This document shows positions 1 through 6,761 of a DNA stretch of 12,609 nt, in pieces (within the stretch, counting starts at the first letter, position 1; each line of letters opens with the position of its first letter). Source of the stretch: an uncultured Lachnospiraceae bacterium (GTDB lineage Bacteria; Bacillota; Clostridia; Lachnospirales; Lachnospiraceae); NCBI GenBank assembly GCA_910586755.1, contig CAJUJM010000028.1:1-12609 (forward strand). Direction: 5' to 3'. The notes beneath the pieces were generated by a model that worked only from the letters and a program-made list of their open reading frames with translations, was not told the DNA's origin and made no database searches. The translations under genes were made by a program, and so were the position numbers.

Positions 1-15
1 AGGAGAGGGGCAGGG

Positions 16-203
16 ATTAGAGGAGGAAGGCAAATGCGAAGCATTTCTCAAAATGCCTTCCGACGACTTGGCAGGTGACGCAGGGCGTCGCGTGCCGATA
101 CATATTAGAGGAGGAAGGCAAATGCGAAGCATTTCTCAAAATGCCTTCCGACGACTTGGCAGGTGACGCAGGGCGTCGCGTGCCGATACATATTAAAGGA
201 GGA
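16..203 (+). repeat. Perfect 88-bp tandem repeat (2 copies plus 12-bp third start) in the fructokinase leader
   Basis: Copy 1 (16-103) and copy 2 (104-191) are identical over 88 bases. A third copy begins at 192-203 with one mismatch and becomes the fructokinase ribosome site. Each unit can fold into two hairpins. Hairpin A is AAATGC-GAA-GCATTT (32-46 in copy 1), enclosed by GGAAGGCA (25-32) and TGCCTTCC (54-61); the outer and inner stems compete for base 32. Hairpin B pairs GGCA (70-73) with TGCC (93-96) and GACGC (77-81) with GCGTC (85-89). Each unit also holds AGGAGG followed by an ATG reading a 14-residue peptide, MRSISQNAFRRLGR (34-78 and 122-166). Its ribosome site partly lies in the outer stem of hairpin A. 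The perfect identity suggests a recent duplication. A diverged copy precedes the zinc-ribbon gene, which argues for a structured leader RNA over a peptide gene. The repeat and pairing are seen directly; the regulatory role is inferred. Confidence 0.85.
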
Positions 204-210
204 TAAGATT

Positions 211-1194
211 ATGTTTGATGTTGTAGCGTTAGGCGAGCTTCTTATTGATTTTACACAGAATGGTTTGAGCCAGCAGGGGAATGGCCTGTTCGAAGCCAAC
301 CCGGGAGGAGCCCCCTGTAATGTTTTGGCCATGCTTACAAAACTTGGGAAAAAGACCGCTTTTATCGGCAAGGTGGGAGATGACTTTTTTGGACGGATGC
401 TGGCAGAGACTATTCGGGAAGTGGGAATTGACGACAGCAATCTGGCCTATGATCATAATATCCATACCACCCTGGCATTGGTTCACACCTTTGCAGACGG
501 AGACCGGGACTTTTCCTTCTACCGCAATCCAGGGGCAGATATGATGCTTTCCCAGCAGGATGTGGACATGAGCATGGTAAATGACACCAGGATTTTCCAT
601 TTTGGCACCCTGTCTATGACCCATGAAGGAATCCGGGAAGCTACCAAGGCTGCGGTTTTAGAGGCCAAAAAAAGCGGAGCCCTGGTTAGTTTTGACCCCA
701 ACCTGCGCCCTCCCCTGTGGGAAAGTCTGGAGGATGCGAAGGAGCAGGTGCGCTGGGGCCTGGGATACTGTGACATTTTAAAGATTTCGGATAATGAGAT
801 CCAGTGGCTTACCGGCGAAGAAAGCTATACGGAGGGCGTAAAGAAGATCCGCAGGGAGTTTTCCATTCCGTTGATTTTGGTATCCATGGGCCGGGATGGA
901 AGCCGGGCTTATTATCAACAGGATGAGAAAGAGAACGGAACCGGTATTATTGTAGAGGGAAAGCCCTTTATTCAGGAGAATACCATTGAGACCACCGGAG
1001 CAGGAGATACTTTCTGCGCCTGTGTACTAAATTATGTATTGGATCACGGCTTGGATAACTTAAGCGTGGAAGGACTGAAGGAAATGCTTACCTTTGCCAA
1101 CGCCGCCGCCTCCCTGATTACTACCAGAAAAGGCGCTTTAAGGGTTATGCCGGGGCGGGAAGAAGTGGAGAAGCTGATTGCAGAGAGAGGATAA
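211..1194 (+). CDS. Fructokinase, PfkB family
   Basis: This 327-residue sugar kinase most likely phosphorylates fructose to fructose 6-phosphate with ATP in the cytoplasm. The N-terminal part has the PfkB substrate-side motif GGAPCNV (32-38), as in fructokinases. FDPNLRPPLW (161-170) is typical of the fructokinase/ribokinase core. The C-terminal PfkB signature TTGAGDTF (261-268) forms the anion hole, with Asp266 as the expected catalytic base. Length is normal for the family and no motif is broken. I chose the ATG at 211 because AGGAGG lies 8 bases upstream; the frame stays open to a GTG at 163, but that lies inside the repeated leader. The promoter is not visible and is probably left of the window. 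Substrate preference within PfkB (fructose rather than another ketose) rests on overall resemblance and is less certain than the family call. Confidence 0.9.
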   Translation: MFDVVALGELLIDFTQNGLSQQGNGLFEANPGGAPCNVLAMLTKLGKKTAFIGKVGDDFFGRMLAETIREVGIDDSNLAYDHNIHTTLALVHTFADGDRDFSFYRNPGADMMLSQQDVDMSMVNDTRIFHFGTLSMTHEGIREATKAAVLEAKKSGALVSFDPNLRPPLWESLEDAKEQVRWGLGYCDILKISDNEIQWLTGEESYTEGVKKIRREFSIPLILVSMGRDGSRAYYQQDEKENGTGIIVEGKPFIQENTIETTGAGDTFCACVLNYVLDHGLDNLSVEGLKEMLTFANAAASLITTRKGALRVMPGREEVEKLIAERG

Positions 1195-1236
1195 CGCTGC
1201 AACGCAGAAAAAACGTTGAGCCTGTTGTAAAGAGAC

Positions 1237-1286
1237 AACGGGGGCTGCAAAACAGATGGAGTGATCCCTGTTTTGCAGCCCCCGTT
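1237..1286. terminator. Long inverted repeat between convergent genes, likely bidirectional terminator
   Basis: Bases 1237-1255 and 1268-1286 are perfectly complementary (19 bp, GC-rich core GGGGGCTGC) around a 12-base loop. It sits between the stop of the fructokinase gene and the stop of the convergent zinc-ribbon gene, where a shared terminator is expected. Neither side is followed by a strong T-run (only GTTT on the plus strand), so the call rests on stem length and position. Confidence 0.7.
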
Positions 1287-1305
1287 TCAGAACTTATAAA
1301 ACATC

Positions 1306-2076
1306 TCAATCAAACAATTTTCCATAAATTTCTTCTACCAGAGAATCCACATAAGCCGGATCCGGAAGATCGTGATTGGTGATGAGGTAATCCTGGATCA
1401 GCTCATACCGTTTCAGGCTTAATTCTTCAGAAGACAGTGACGGGGAGGCGCTTTCCAGGATCTGATCCAAGTCTCTGGCAGTGTAGGTATCTAAAAACCA
1501 GCGAATGATACTCTCTGTTCGCTCTTTTTCTTTTGCCACCTGAGGAAGAAATGCTCTGGCAGACTGGGTGGTTTTAACCGCCACTACAAGAGCGCCTGCG
1601 GCAATGGCAGTCATGGCGATTTTGGCTACCATTGCAAGAGGGATAATGGACATCCAGCATAGAACCGATCCCACAGCGGCAATGCCGCCTACTAAATAAA
1701 AAGCGGATGCGGAGGACTTCATATCATCATAACGCTGAGCCGCATCCACATAGACGCCGGGATGGACATAGGACTTTTTGGCAAGTTCCTGGGCCTGAGC
1801 GGCAGAACTGCCGGGCAGGACAGCGCTGGTTTCCGGGCGGTCATTGGAAGAAATTTCTGACAGATCTGCGGAAATACTTTCCATATCCTGGCTTCTGGCT
1901 TCCATCATCTCCTGGAAAGCCGCCATCTGGGCGGCTTCCTGGGAGCGGCGTTTTAGGTCCTCTTCCTTTTTCATCATTTTATAAGCTTCTTCCGATTCAT
2001 ATAAAGGGCCGCCGCAGTCGGTGCAGGCAGTAATTCCCTCAACAAATTCCATATCGCATTTGGGGCAGTAGGGCAT
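1306..2076 (-). CDS. Zinc-ribbon membrane protein of unknown function
   Basis: This 256-residue protein has an N-terminal zinc ribbon with Cys4-x2-Cys7 and Cys18-x2-Cys21 (CPKC and CTDCGG). A charged, Met/Glu-rich helical stretch follows (about 30-75), then a polar linker. Two adjacent hydrophobic segments at about 125-168 probably form a transmembrane hairpin. The C-terminal 85 residues are soluble, mostly helical and acidic. It is probably a membrane-anchored protein with the ribbon in the cytoplasm. I do not recognise a specific family, and no catalytic motif is visible. The frame extends upstream to a GTG at 2106, but I take the ATG at 2076 because AAGGAG lies 8 bases before it; the upstream part is the conserved leader element. 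The gene is monocistronic and convergent with the fructokinase gene, with its own promoter. The reading frame is secure; the function is unknown. Confidence 0.85.
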   Translation of the reverse strand: MPYCPKCDMEFVEGITACTDCGGPLYESEEAYKMMKKEEDLKRRSQEAAQMAAFQEMMEARSQDMESISADLSEISSNDRPETSAVLPGSSAAQAQELAKKSYVHPGVYVDAAQRYDDMKSSASAFYLVGGIAAVGSVLCWMSIIPLAMVAKIAMTAIAAGALVVAVKTTQSARAFLPQVAKEKERTESIIRWFLDTYTARDLDQILESASPSLSSEELSLKRYELIQDYLITNHDLPDPAYVDSLVEEIYGKLFD

Positions 2077-2082
2077 AGTGTA

Positions 2083-2169
2083 ATCTCCTTTCAAATGTAT
2101 CGGCACGCACCGCTATGCGGCACCTGCCATTTCGTCAGAACGTATTCCAAACTTATGTTTCGCAAACAT
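2083..2169 (-). promoter_or_regulatory. Structured leader element, diverged copy of the fructokinase leader repeat
   Basis: Read on the minus strand, this leader aligns with the 88-bp unit at 16-203, ending in GTGCCGATACAT and an AAAGGAG ribosome site. Hairpin A is ATGTTT-GCG-AAACAT (2155-2169), again a 6-bp stem with a 3-base loop. Hairpin B (about 2101-2129) pairs GGCA with TGCC around an inner GCCGC-ATA-GCGGT stem. Compared with the fructokinase copy, one inner pair changes from A-U to C-G on both sides and another from G-C to G-U, while a G-G mismatch in the same place is kept. Such changes point to selection on RNA folding. A promoter directly upstream places the element at the very 5' end of the transcript. 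I cannot match it to a known riboswitch or RNA family. Confidence 0.65.
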
Positions 2170-2173
2170 TCAT

Positions 2174-2202
2174 ATTATAACGGGTAAAGAAGATTTCGTC
2201 CA
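2174..2202 (-). promoter_or_regulatory. Sigma-A-type promoter for the zinc-ribbon gene
   Basis: On the minus strand a perfect -10 TATAAT (2179-2174) lies 17 bases after TGGACG (2202-2197), which matches 4 of 6 bases of TTGACA. Transcription would start near 2167, about 90 bases before the start codon, so the whole structured leader would be in the mRNA. Confidence 0.65.
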
Positions 2203-2276
2203 GAGGGAAAGCGGATTATTTCCCATTAGAGTCGACGGGCAAGAAGATGCCCAATTCCGTGAAAAGCAACTATTTT

Positions 2277-2305
2277 CCGACAAATGTCAATAAATGTCGG
2301 TTTTT
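2277..2305 (+). terminator. Plus-strand terminator-like hairpin
   Basis: CCGACA (2277-2282) pairs with TGTCGG (2295-2300) across a 12-base loop and is followed by five T residues. The T-run is only on the plus-strand side. No plus-strand gene is seen just upstream, so it either blocks stray transcription or ends a small RNA from about 2200. The 6-bp stem is short, so this is a modest call. Confidence 0.4.
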
Positions 2306-2311
2306 CAGGTA

Positions 2312-2340
2312 TTCCATTCTGTCATCAAAAGCATTATAAT
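2312..2340 (+). promoter_or_regulatory. Possible promoter before the small hydrophobic ORF
   Basis: A perfect TATAAT occurs at 2335-2340. The -35 region at 17-bp spacing (TTCCAT, 2312-2317) is poor. Transcription would start near 2347, giving a leader of about 40 bases to the ATG at 2387. The -10 alone could be chance in this AT-rich stretch. Confidence 0.35.
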
Positions 2341-2386
2341 AGTTTTACATTAGAGAAAGTCGGCAGAGAAACTCTTACTTGGAAGA

Positions 2387-2644
2387 ATGGTAAGCATCTT
2401 CGGCGGAATTGTAAGCAGCCTTGTAGGCGTACTTACATTAGCCGAAAAGAGCAAGTCTTACATACAGAGCCAGAAGACAGAAAAAGACCCATCAGCGAGC
2501 TTACCGGCATCTGATGGGTCGAAAGACGATTGCTTAAGGAAGAGTCAATACAAAGCAGCCCTATTTTTCTTCTGGAAAAAAGCCCATATTTATGGTACAA
2601 TAGGAAAACATATCGAAATGTATCAGAAGAGGAATGATTCATGA
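2387..2644 (+). CDS. Doubtful small ORF with a hydrophobic N-terminus
   Basis: An open frame of 85 codons begins with an 18-residue hydrophobic stretch (VSIFGGIVSSLVGVLTLA, residues 2-19). A polar Lys/Ser/Gln-rich part follows, then an aromatic and basic tail. Its TGA overlaps the ATG of the next gene (ATGA at 2641-2644). Against it, the GGAAGA before the ATG is too close to act as a good ribosome site. In addition, the second half covers a minus-strand terminator and the promoter of the ABC gene, so the tail may be fortuitous. If real, the N-terminal part would be a small membrane peptide, loosely like toxins of type I toxin-antitoxin loci, but I recognise no family. Confidence 0.25.
   Translation: MVSIFGGIVSSLVGVLTLAEKSKSYIQSQKTEKDPSASLPASDGSKDDCLRKSQYKAALFFFWKKAHIYGTIGKHIEMYQKRNDS
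2481..2520 (-). terminator. Minus-strand intrinsic terminator with no known gene upstream
   Basis: GACCCATCAG (2486-2495) and CTGATGGGTC (2511-2520) form a perfect 10-bp stem with a 15-base loop. On the minus strand it is followed directly by TTTTT (complement of 2485-2481); on the plus strand no T-run follows. It is thus oriented to stop leftward transcription, yet no convincing minus-strand gene lies to its right. It would fit the end of an antisense RNA to the small ORF at 2387, or protect against antisense transcription from the ABC gene. Confidence 0.65.
2573..2601 (+). promoter_or_regulatory. Extended -10 promoter for the ABC transporter gene
   Basis: TACAAT (2596-2601) is preceded directly by TGG, giving an extended -10. 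TGGAAA (2573-2578) lies 17 bases upstream and matches 4 of 6 bases of TTGACA. The predicted start near 2608 gives a short leader of about 33 bases with a purine-rich ribosome site (AGAAGAGGA) before the ATG at 2641. It may drive the whole run of genes to comEC. Confidence 0.55.
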
Positions 2645-4389
2645 AAACAAGCAAGATTTTAAAACGATTTATCCCATATTACAGAAAGTATACCGGCATC
2701 CTGCTTATGGATTTGTTTTGCGCGTCTCTGACCACTGTTTGCGAGATGGTATTTCCTTTGATTCTGCGCTATATTACTAATGAGGGGATGCGGGATTTGG
2801 CTTCCCTGACCGTGGGCGTAGTGGGAAAGGCCGCCCTTTTGTATCTGGTTCTCCGGATTATTGACGCGATAGCCTTTTTCTACATGGCCTACACCGGCCA
2901 TATTATGGGAGCCAAAATTGAGACGGATATGAGAAGAGATGCATTTAAACATCTGCAAAAGCTGTCTGACAGCTATTACAGCAACACCAAGGTGGGGCAG
3001 ATCATGTCCCGGATCACCAGCGACTTGTTCGATATTACAGAATTTTCCCACCACTGTCCCGAGGAATTTTTTATTGCTTTTGTAAAGATTGTAGTGTCAT
3101 TTTTCGTTTTGTCCCGGATTAATCTGCTTTTGACAGTGATTATCTTTGTATTTATCCCGATTATGATAGTTTCCTGTACCTACTTTAATTTGCGGGTTCG
3201 CAAAGCCTTTAAGGAACAGAGAAACCATGTGGGGGAATTAAACGCCCGGATCGAGGACAGCCTTTTAGGAAACCGGGTAGTGCGGGCGTTTGCCAATGAG
3301 GATGTGGAGATTGAGAAGTTCCAGAGAGACAATGTGAATTTCCTGGACATTAAAAAGACGACGTATTTCTATATGGCGTCCTTTCAGGATACGGTGCGGA
3401 TTTTTGACGGAATTATGTATCTGGTGGTAATCCTGGCAGGCGGCATTTTTATGGTGAAAGGGCTGATTGCGCCAGGAGATTTGGTGGCTTATACCCTGTA
3501 TGTCACCACTTTGCTGGCAACCATCCGGCGGATTATTGAATTTGCCGAGCAGTTTCAGCGGGGAATTACCGGCGTGGAACGGTTTGTGGAGATTATGGAT
3601 GCGGAGATTGATATTTTTGACGAGGAGGGAGCCCGGCCTTTGAAGGACGTTGAGGGCGAGATCCGTTTTGAGAAAGTAAGCTTTGAGTATCCTGACGACC
3701 ACAATGAGGTGTTGGATACCATTGATCTGACGATCAAAAAAGGAGAAAAGGTAGCCCTGGTGGGACCGTCCGGCGGAGGAAAAACCACGTTGTGTAATCT
3801 GATTCCCAGATTTTATGACACTACCAGCGGAACCATTTCCATTGACGGTCAGGATATCCGCCATGTAACCTTAAAGAGCCTGCGGTCCAATGTAGGAGTG
3901 GTGCAGCAGGACGTATACCTGTTTTCCGGGACTGTGGCGGAAAATATAGCCTACGGAAAGCCCGGAGCTGCCAGGAGTGAGATTATAGAGGCGGCAAAGA
4001 TGGCAGGAGCCCACGATTTTATTATGGAGCTGAAGGATGGCTATGATACCTATGTAGGCGAGAGAGGAGTAAAGCTGTCAGGAGGACAGAAGCAGCGGAT
4101 CAGTATTGCGAGAGTCTTTTTAAAGAATCCGTCTATTTTGCTGCTGGACGAGGCCACTTCCGCTCTGGATAATGAAAGTGAGTATCTGGTATCCCGCTCT
4201 TTAGATAAGCTGGCCCAAGGAAGAACCACTCTCACCATTGCCCATCGGCTTTCTACGATTCGAAACGCAGATCGAATCCTGGTGCTTTCCGGCAATCACA
4301 TTGTGGAAGAGGGGAATCATCAGTTTCTTATGGAAAAAAGGGGGATGTACTATCAGCTTTATACATCCGCTAATCAGATAAATGGATAA
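2641..4389 (+). CDS. ABC transporter half-molecule, fused membrane and ATPase domains
   Basis: This 582-residue protein has the MsbA/BmrA-type exporter layout: six hydrophobic helices within about 15-305, then a nucleotide-binding domain. All ATPase motifs are intact: Walker A GPSGGGKTT (375-383), Q-loop QQD (422-424), signature LSGGQ (479-483), Walker B ILLLDE (499-504) and switch His535. It should act in the cell membrane as a homodimer, or as a heterodimer with a partner encoded elsewhere, since only one half is present here. The substrate cannot be read from sequence; drugs, lipids and peptides are all possible for this class. Length is normal. The gene has its own promoter and is followed 15 bases later by the DegV-family gene, which suggests co-transcription. 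A lipid substrate would fit the DegV neighbour, but that is speculation. Confidence 0.92.
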   Translation: MKTSKILKRFIPYYRKYTGILLMDLFCASLTTVCEMVFPLILRYITNEGMRDLASLTVGVVGKAALLYLVLRIIDAIAFFYMAYTGHIMGAKIETDMRRDAFKHLQKLSDSYYSNTKVGQIMSRITSDLFDITEFSHHCPEEFFIAFVKIVVSFFVLSRINLLLTVIIFVFIPIMIVSCTYFNLRVRKAFKEQRNHVGELNARIEDSLLGNRVVRAFANEDVEIEKFQRDNVNFLDIKKTTYFYMASFQDTVRIFDGIMYLVVILAGGIFMVKGLIAPGDLVAYTLYVTTLLATIRRIIEFAEQFQRGITGVERFVEIMDAEIDIFDEEGARPLKDVEGEIRFEKVSFEYPDDHNEVLDTIDLTIKKGEKVALVGPSGGGKTTLCNLIPRFYDTTSGTISIDGQDIRHVTLKSLRSNVGVVQQDVYLFSGTVAENIAYGKPGAARSEIIEAAKMAGAHDFIMELKDGYDTYVGERGVKLSGGQKQRISIARVFLKNPSILLLDEATSALDNESEYLVSRSLDKLAQGRTTLTIAHRLSTIRNADRILVLSGNHIVEEGNHQFLMEKRGMYYQLYTSANQING

Positions 4390-4404
4390 AAGGAGAATAA
4401 ATTC

Positions 4405-5277
4405 ATGAAGATTGCGATTGTTACCGACAGCAACAGCGGCATTACACAGGCCCAGGCCGGGGAGTTGGGAGTTTCCGTTCTTCCCATGCCCTTTATGATT
4501 GACGGGGAGACCTATTTTGAAGACATTACTCTGACTCAGGAGCAGTTTTATGAGAAGCTTGCCCAGGGCGCGGACATTTCCACTTCTCAGCCCTCTCCGG
4601 AGTCGGTTACGGATCTGTGGGACAGCCTGTTAAAGGAATATGATGAAATTGTCCATATCCCTATGTCCAGCTCTCTTTCCGGTTCCTGCCAGACCGCAAT
4701 GATGCTGGCAGAGGACTATGAAGGAAAGGTACAAGTGGTGAATAATCAGAGGATTTCTGTTACCCAGCGCCAGTCGGCCCTGGATGCTTTAGAGATGGCA
4801 AAAAACGGATATTCTGCTGTGCAGATTAAGGAAAAGCTGGAAGAAACCAAGGCGGACAGTGTTATTTTTATCACCCTGGACACCTTAAAATATTTAAAAA
4901 AGGGCGGACGGATTACCCCGGCGGCGGCAGCTCTGGGAACCTTGCTCCGCATTAAACCGGTTCTGATTATTGAAGGGGGAAAACTGGACGCTTTCTCCAA
5001 AGCACGGACCGCCAAGCAGGCAAAGACCACCATGCTTACAGCGCTGGCTCATGAGATGGAGGTGCGCCTTGGAGACAAGGATGCCAGGCATATGAATCTT
5101 CAGATTGCCCACACTGCCAACCGGGAGGCGGCAGAGGAACTGAAAAAGGAGATGGAGAGCCTGTATCCCTGGGCGCCTGTCCATATGGCTCCACTGTCCT
5201 TAAGTATTGCCTGCCACATTGGACCGGGCTCTCTGGCAGTAGCCTGCACAAAGATGCTGGATGTGGAAAAGCTTTAA
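4405..5277 (+). CDS. DegV family fatty-acid-binding protein (FakB-like)
   Basis: This 290-residue protein has the full DegV pattern: N-terminal TDSNSGI (7-13), STSQPSP (59-65) that contacts the fatty-acid carboxylate in known structures, SSSLSGS (88-94), LKKGGRI (164-170) and a late Arg-Thr pair (201-202). FakB proteins of this family hold a fatty acid while the FakA kinase phosphorylates it, feeding exogenous fatty acids into phospholipid synthesis. No FakA gene is in this window, so the partner must be elsewhere if it works that way. AAGGAG sits 9 bases before the ATG. The gene lies 15 bases after the ABC gene and 18 before the histidine kinase gene. Family assignment is firm; ligand and partner are inferred. 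Confidence 0.92.
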   Translation: MKIAIVTDSNSGITQAQAGELGVSVLPMPFMIDGETYFEDITLTQEQFYEKLAQGADISTSQPSPESVTDLWDSLLKEYDEIVHIPMSSSLSGSCQTAMMLAEDYEGKVQVVNNQRISVTQRQSALDALEMAKNGYSAVQIKEKLEETKADSVIFITLDTLKYLKKGGRITPAAAALGTLLRIKPVLIIEGGKLDAFSKARTAKQAKTTMLTALAHEMEVRLGDKDARHMNLQIAHTANREAAEELKKEMESLYPWAPVHMAPLSLSIACHIGPGSLAVACTKMLDVEKL

Positions 5278-5295
5278 GCAAAGAAGGAACGATAG

Positions 5296-6744
5296 ATGAT
5301 TCCGTGGATAAAAAAACAATGGAAAAGCTGGCCTCCTACCTTCAGTGTGGCAGTGCCCTTTATACTGGTCATACTGGCAGTAGGGACCTTTCCCATGCTG
5401 CTCCAGGGAAGGCTTCTGTCAGGGTCGGTACGGCAGAATCAAATTGATAACCGGCGCAGTGAGGTGCTGAACCAGTGTCAGATTATAAGTAGCAAAATGA
5501 CCAGATCCGGCTATTTTCTGCCGGACTATAAAAATACTTCTATTAATATGGAGATGGAAATTACGGCCGATATTTTCAACGGCCGTATCGTCATTGTAGA
5601 TAAAAATTACCGGATAGTAATGGACACGTTTGGCCTGTCAGAAGGCCGGATGCATGTTGCGGAAGAAGTAATCCGCTGTTTTCAGGGCGAAACCAGCAAT
5701 ATTTACAATGAAGAAAAAAACTACTTTGCCCAGACCATTCCCATCTATAACGATCTGGTAGAAAAGCGGATTGACGGGGTTATGGTCGTGACTGCTTCCA
5801 CAGAAAATCTCACTTCCATAGAAGCTTCCCTCAGTGAACGATCCCGATTTTTTGATTTGATAGCCTTTTGTGCAATTGCTGTAGTGGCCCTGGCTCTTAC
5901 AAGGCTCTTGCTGCTGCCCTTCCGGAATCTCATAGGAATGTTGGATAAGGTGGCAGACGGATATATTGATACAGAGATTCGGGAAAATACTTACCTGGAA
6001 ACCCAGAGAATATCAGGGGCGGTGAGACGGACTATCCGCAAGCTGAAAGCTGTGGATCAATCCAGGCAGGAGTTTGTATCTAACGTATCCCATGAGTTAA
6101 AAACCCCTATTACCTCCATCCGGGTGCTGGCTGACTCCCTAATGGGGATGGAGGAGGTCCCTATAGAGCTGTACCAGGAATTCATGCAGGACATTTCTGA
6201 CGAGATTGACAGGGAGAGCAAAATTATTGATGACCTTCTGTCTTTGGTTAAGATGGACAAGTCGGCGGCAGAAATGAACATTTCCCAGGTCAGCATTAAT
6301 GAGCTTCTGGGACTTATATTAAAGCGTATCCGCCCTATTGCCCAAAAACGAAATATTGAGCTGATTCTGGAGAGCATCCGCGAGGTAAGCGCCGAGGTAG
6401 ATGAGGTGAAACTGTCTCTGGCATTAAACAATCTGGTGGAAAACGCAGTAAAATATAATGTGGAGGACGGCTGGGTCCGGGTTACCCTGGATGCGGATCA
6501 CAAATATTTTTATGTCCGGGTTTCCGACTCGGGGATTGGCATCCCGGAAGAATTTCAGGAACATATTTTTGAACGGTTTTACCGGGTGGATAAAGCCCGA
6601 TCCAGGGAGACCGGGGGAACCGGCCTGGGGCTTGCCATTACCAAAAGCGTGATTATAATGCATCAGGGAAACATAAAGGTAGAAAGCAGCCAGGGGAAAG
6701 GCACTACTTTTACGGTGCGGATCCCCCTAACCTATATTGTCTGA
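5296..6744 (+). CDS. Membrane sensor histidine kinase (HisKA/HATPase) without adjacent response regulator
   Basis: This 482-residue kinase has a transmembrane helix at about 16-38 and an extracytoplasmic sensor region of about 145 residues (40-185, Cache/PAS-like in size). A second helix follows at about 186-208, then a HAMP-like linker. The phosphorylated His266 lies in SNVSHELKTP. The ATP domain is complete: N-box NNLVENAVKYN (378-388), G1 DSGIGI (411-416), F-box FERFYR (425-430) and G2 GGTGLGLAI (440-448). It should autophosphorylate on His266 in response to an envelope signal. AAGGA lies 8 bases before the ATG. Classical pairs put the regulator just upstream, but here a DegV gene occupies that place and none is seen in the window. 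The stop overlaps an upstream ATG of the lipoprotein frame (TGATG at 6742), and the lipoprotein gene starts 17 bases on, so the two are probably co-expressed and may work together. Confidence 0.93.
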   Translation: MIPWIKKQWKSWPPTFSVAVPFILVILAVGTFPMLLQGRLLSGSVRQNQIDNRRSEVLNQCQIISSKMTRSGYFLPDYKNTSINMEMEITADIFNGRIVIVDKNYRIVMDTFGLSEGRMHVAEEVIRCFQGETSNIYNEEKNYFAQTIPIYNDLVEKRIDGVMVVTASTENLTSIEASLSERSRFFDLIAFCAIAVVALALTRLLLLPFRNLIGMLDKVADGYIDTEIRENTYLETQRISGAVRRTIRKLKAVDQSRQEFVSNVSHELKTPITSIRVLADSLMGMEEVPIELYQEFMQDISDEIDRESKIIDDLLSLVKMDKSAAEMNISQVSINELLGLILKRIRPIAQKRNIELILESIREVSAEVDEVKLSLALNNLVENAVKYNVEDGWVRVTLDADHKYFYVRVSDSGIGIPEEFQEHIFERFYRVDKARSRETGGTGLGLAITKSVIIMHQGNIKVESSQGKGTTFTVRIPLTYIV

Positions 6745-6761
6745 TGGATGGGAGGCTTATT

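Noticed and set aside
1..203. CRISPR array from the repeated units at the left end
   Set aside because: The copies are adjacent with no spacers and no cas gene is present.
163..210. N-terminal extension of fructokinase from a GTG
   Set aside because: It lies in the tandem leader repeat, while the ATG at 211 has AGGAGG at ideal spacing and starts the normal PfkB N-terminus.
2155..2210. Peptide starting ATGTTTGCG in the zinc-ribbon leader
   Set aside because: There is no ribosome site, and its sequence does not match the peptide in the fructokinase leader, so a conserved leader peptide is not supported.
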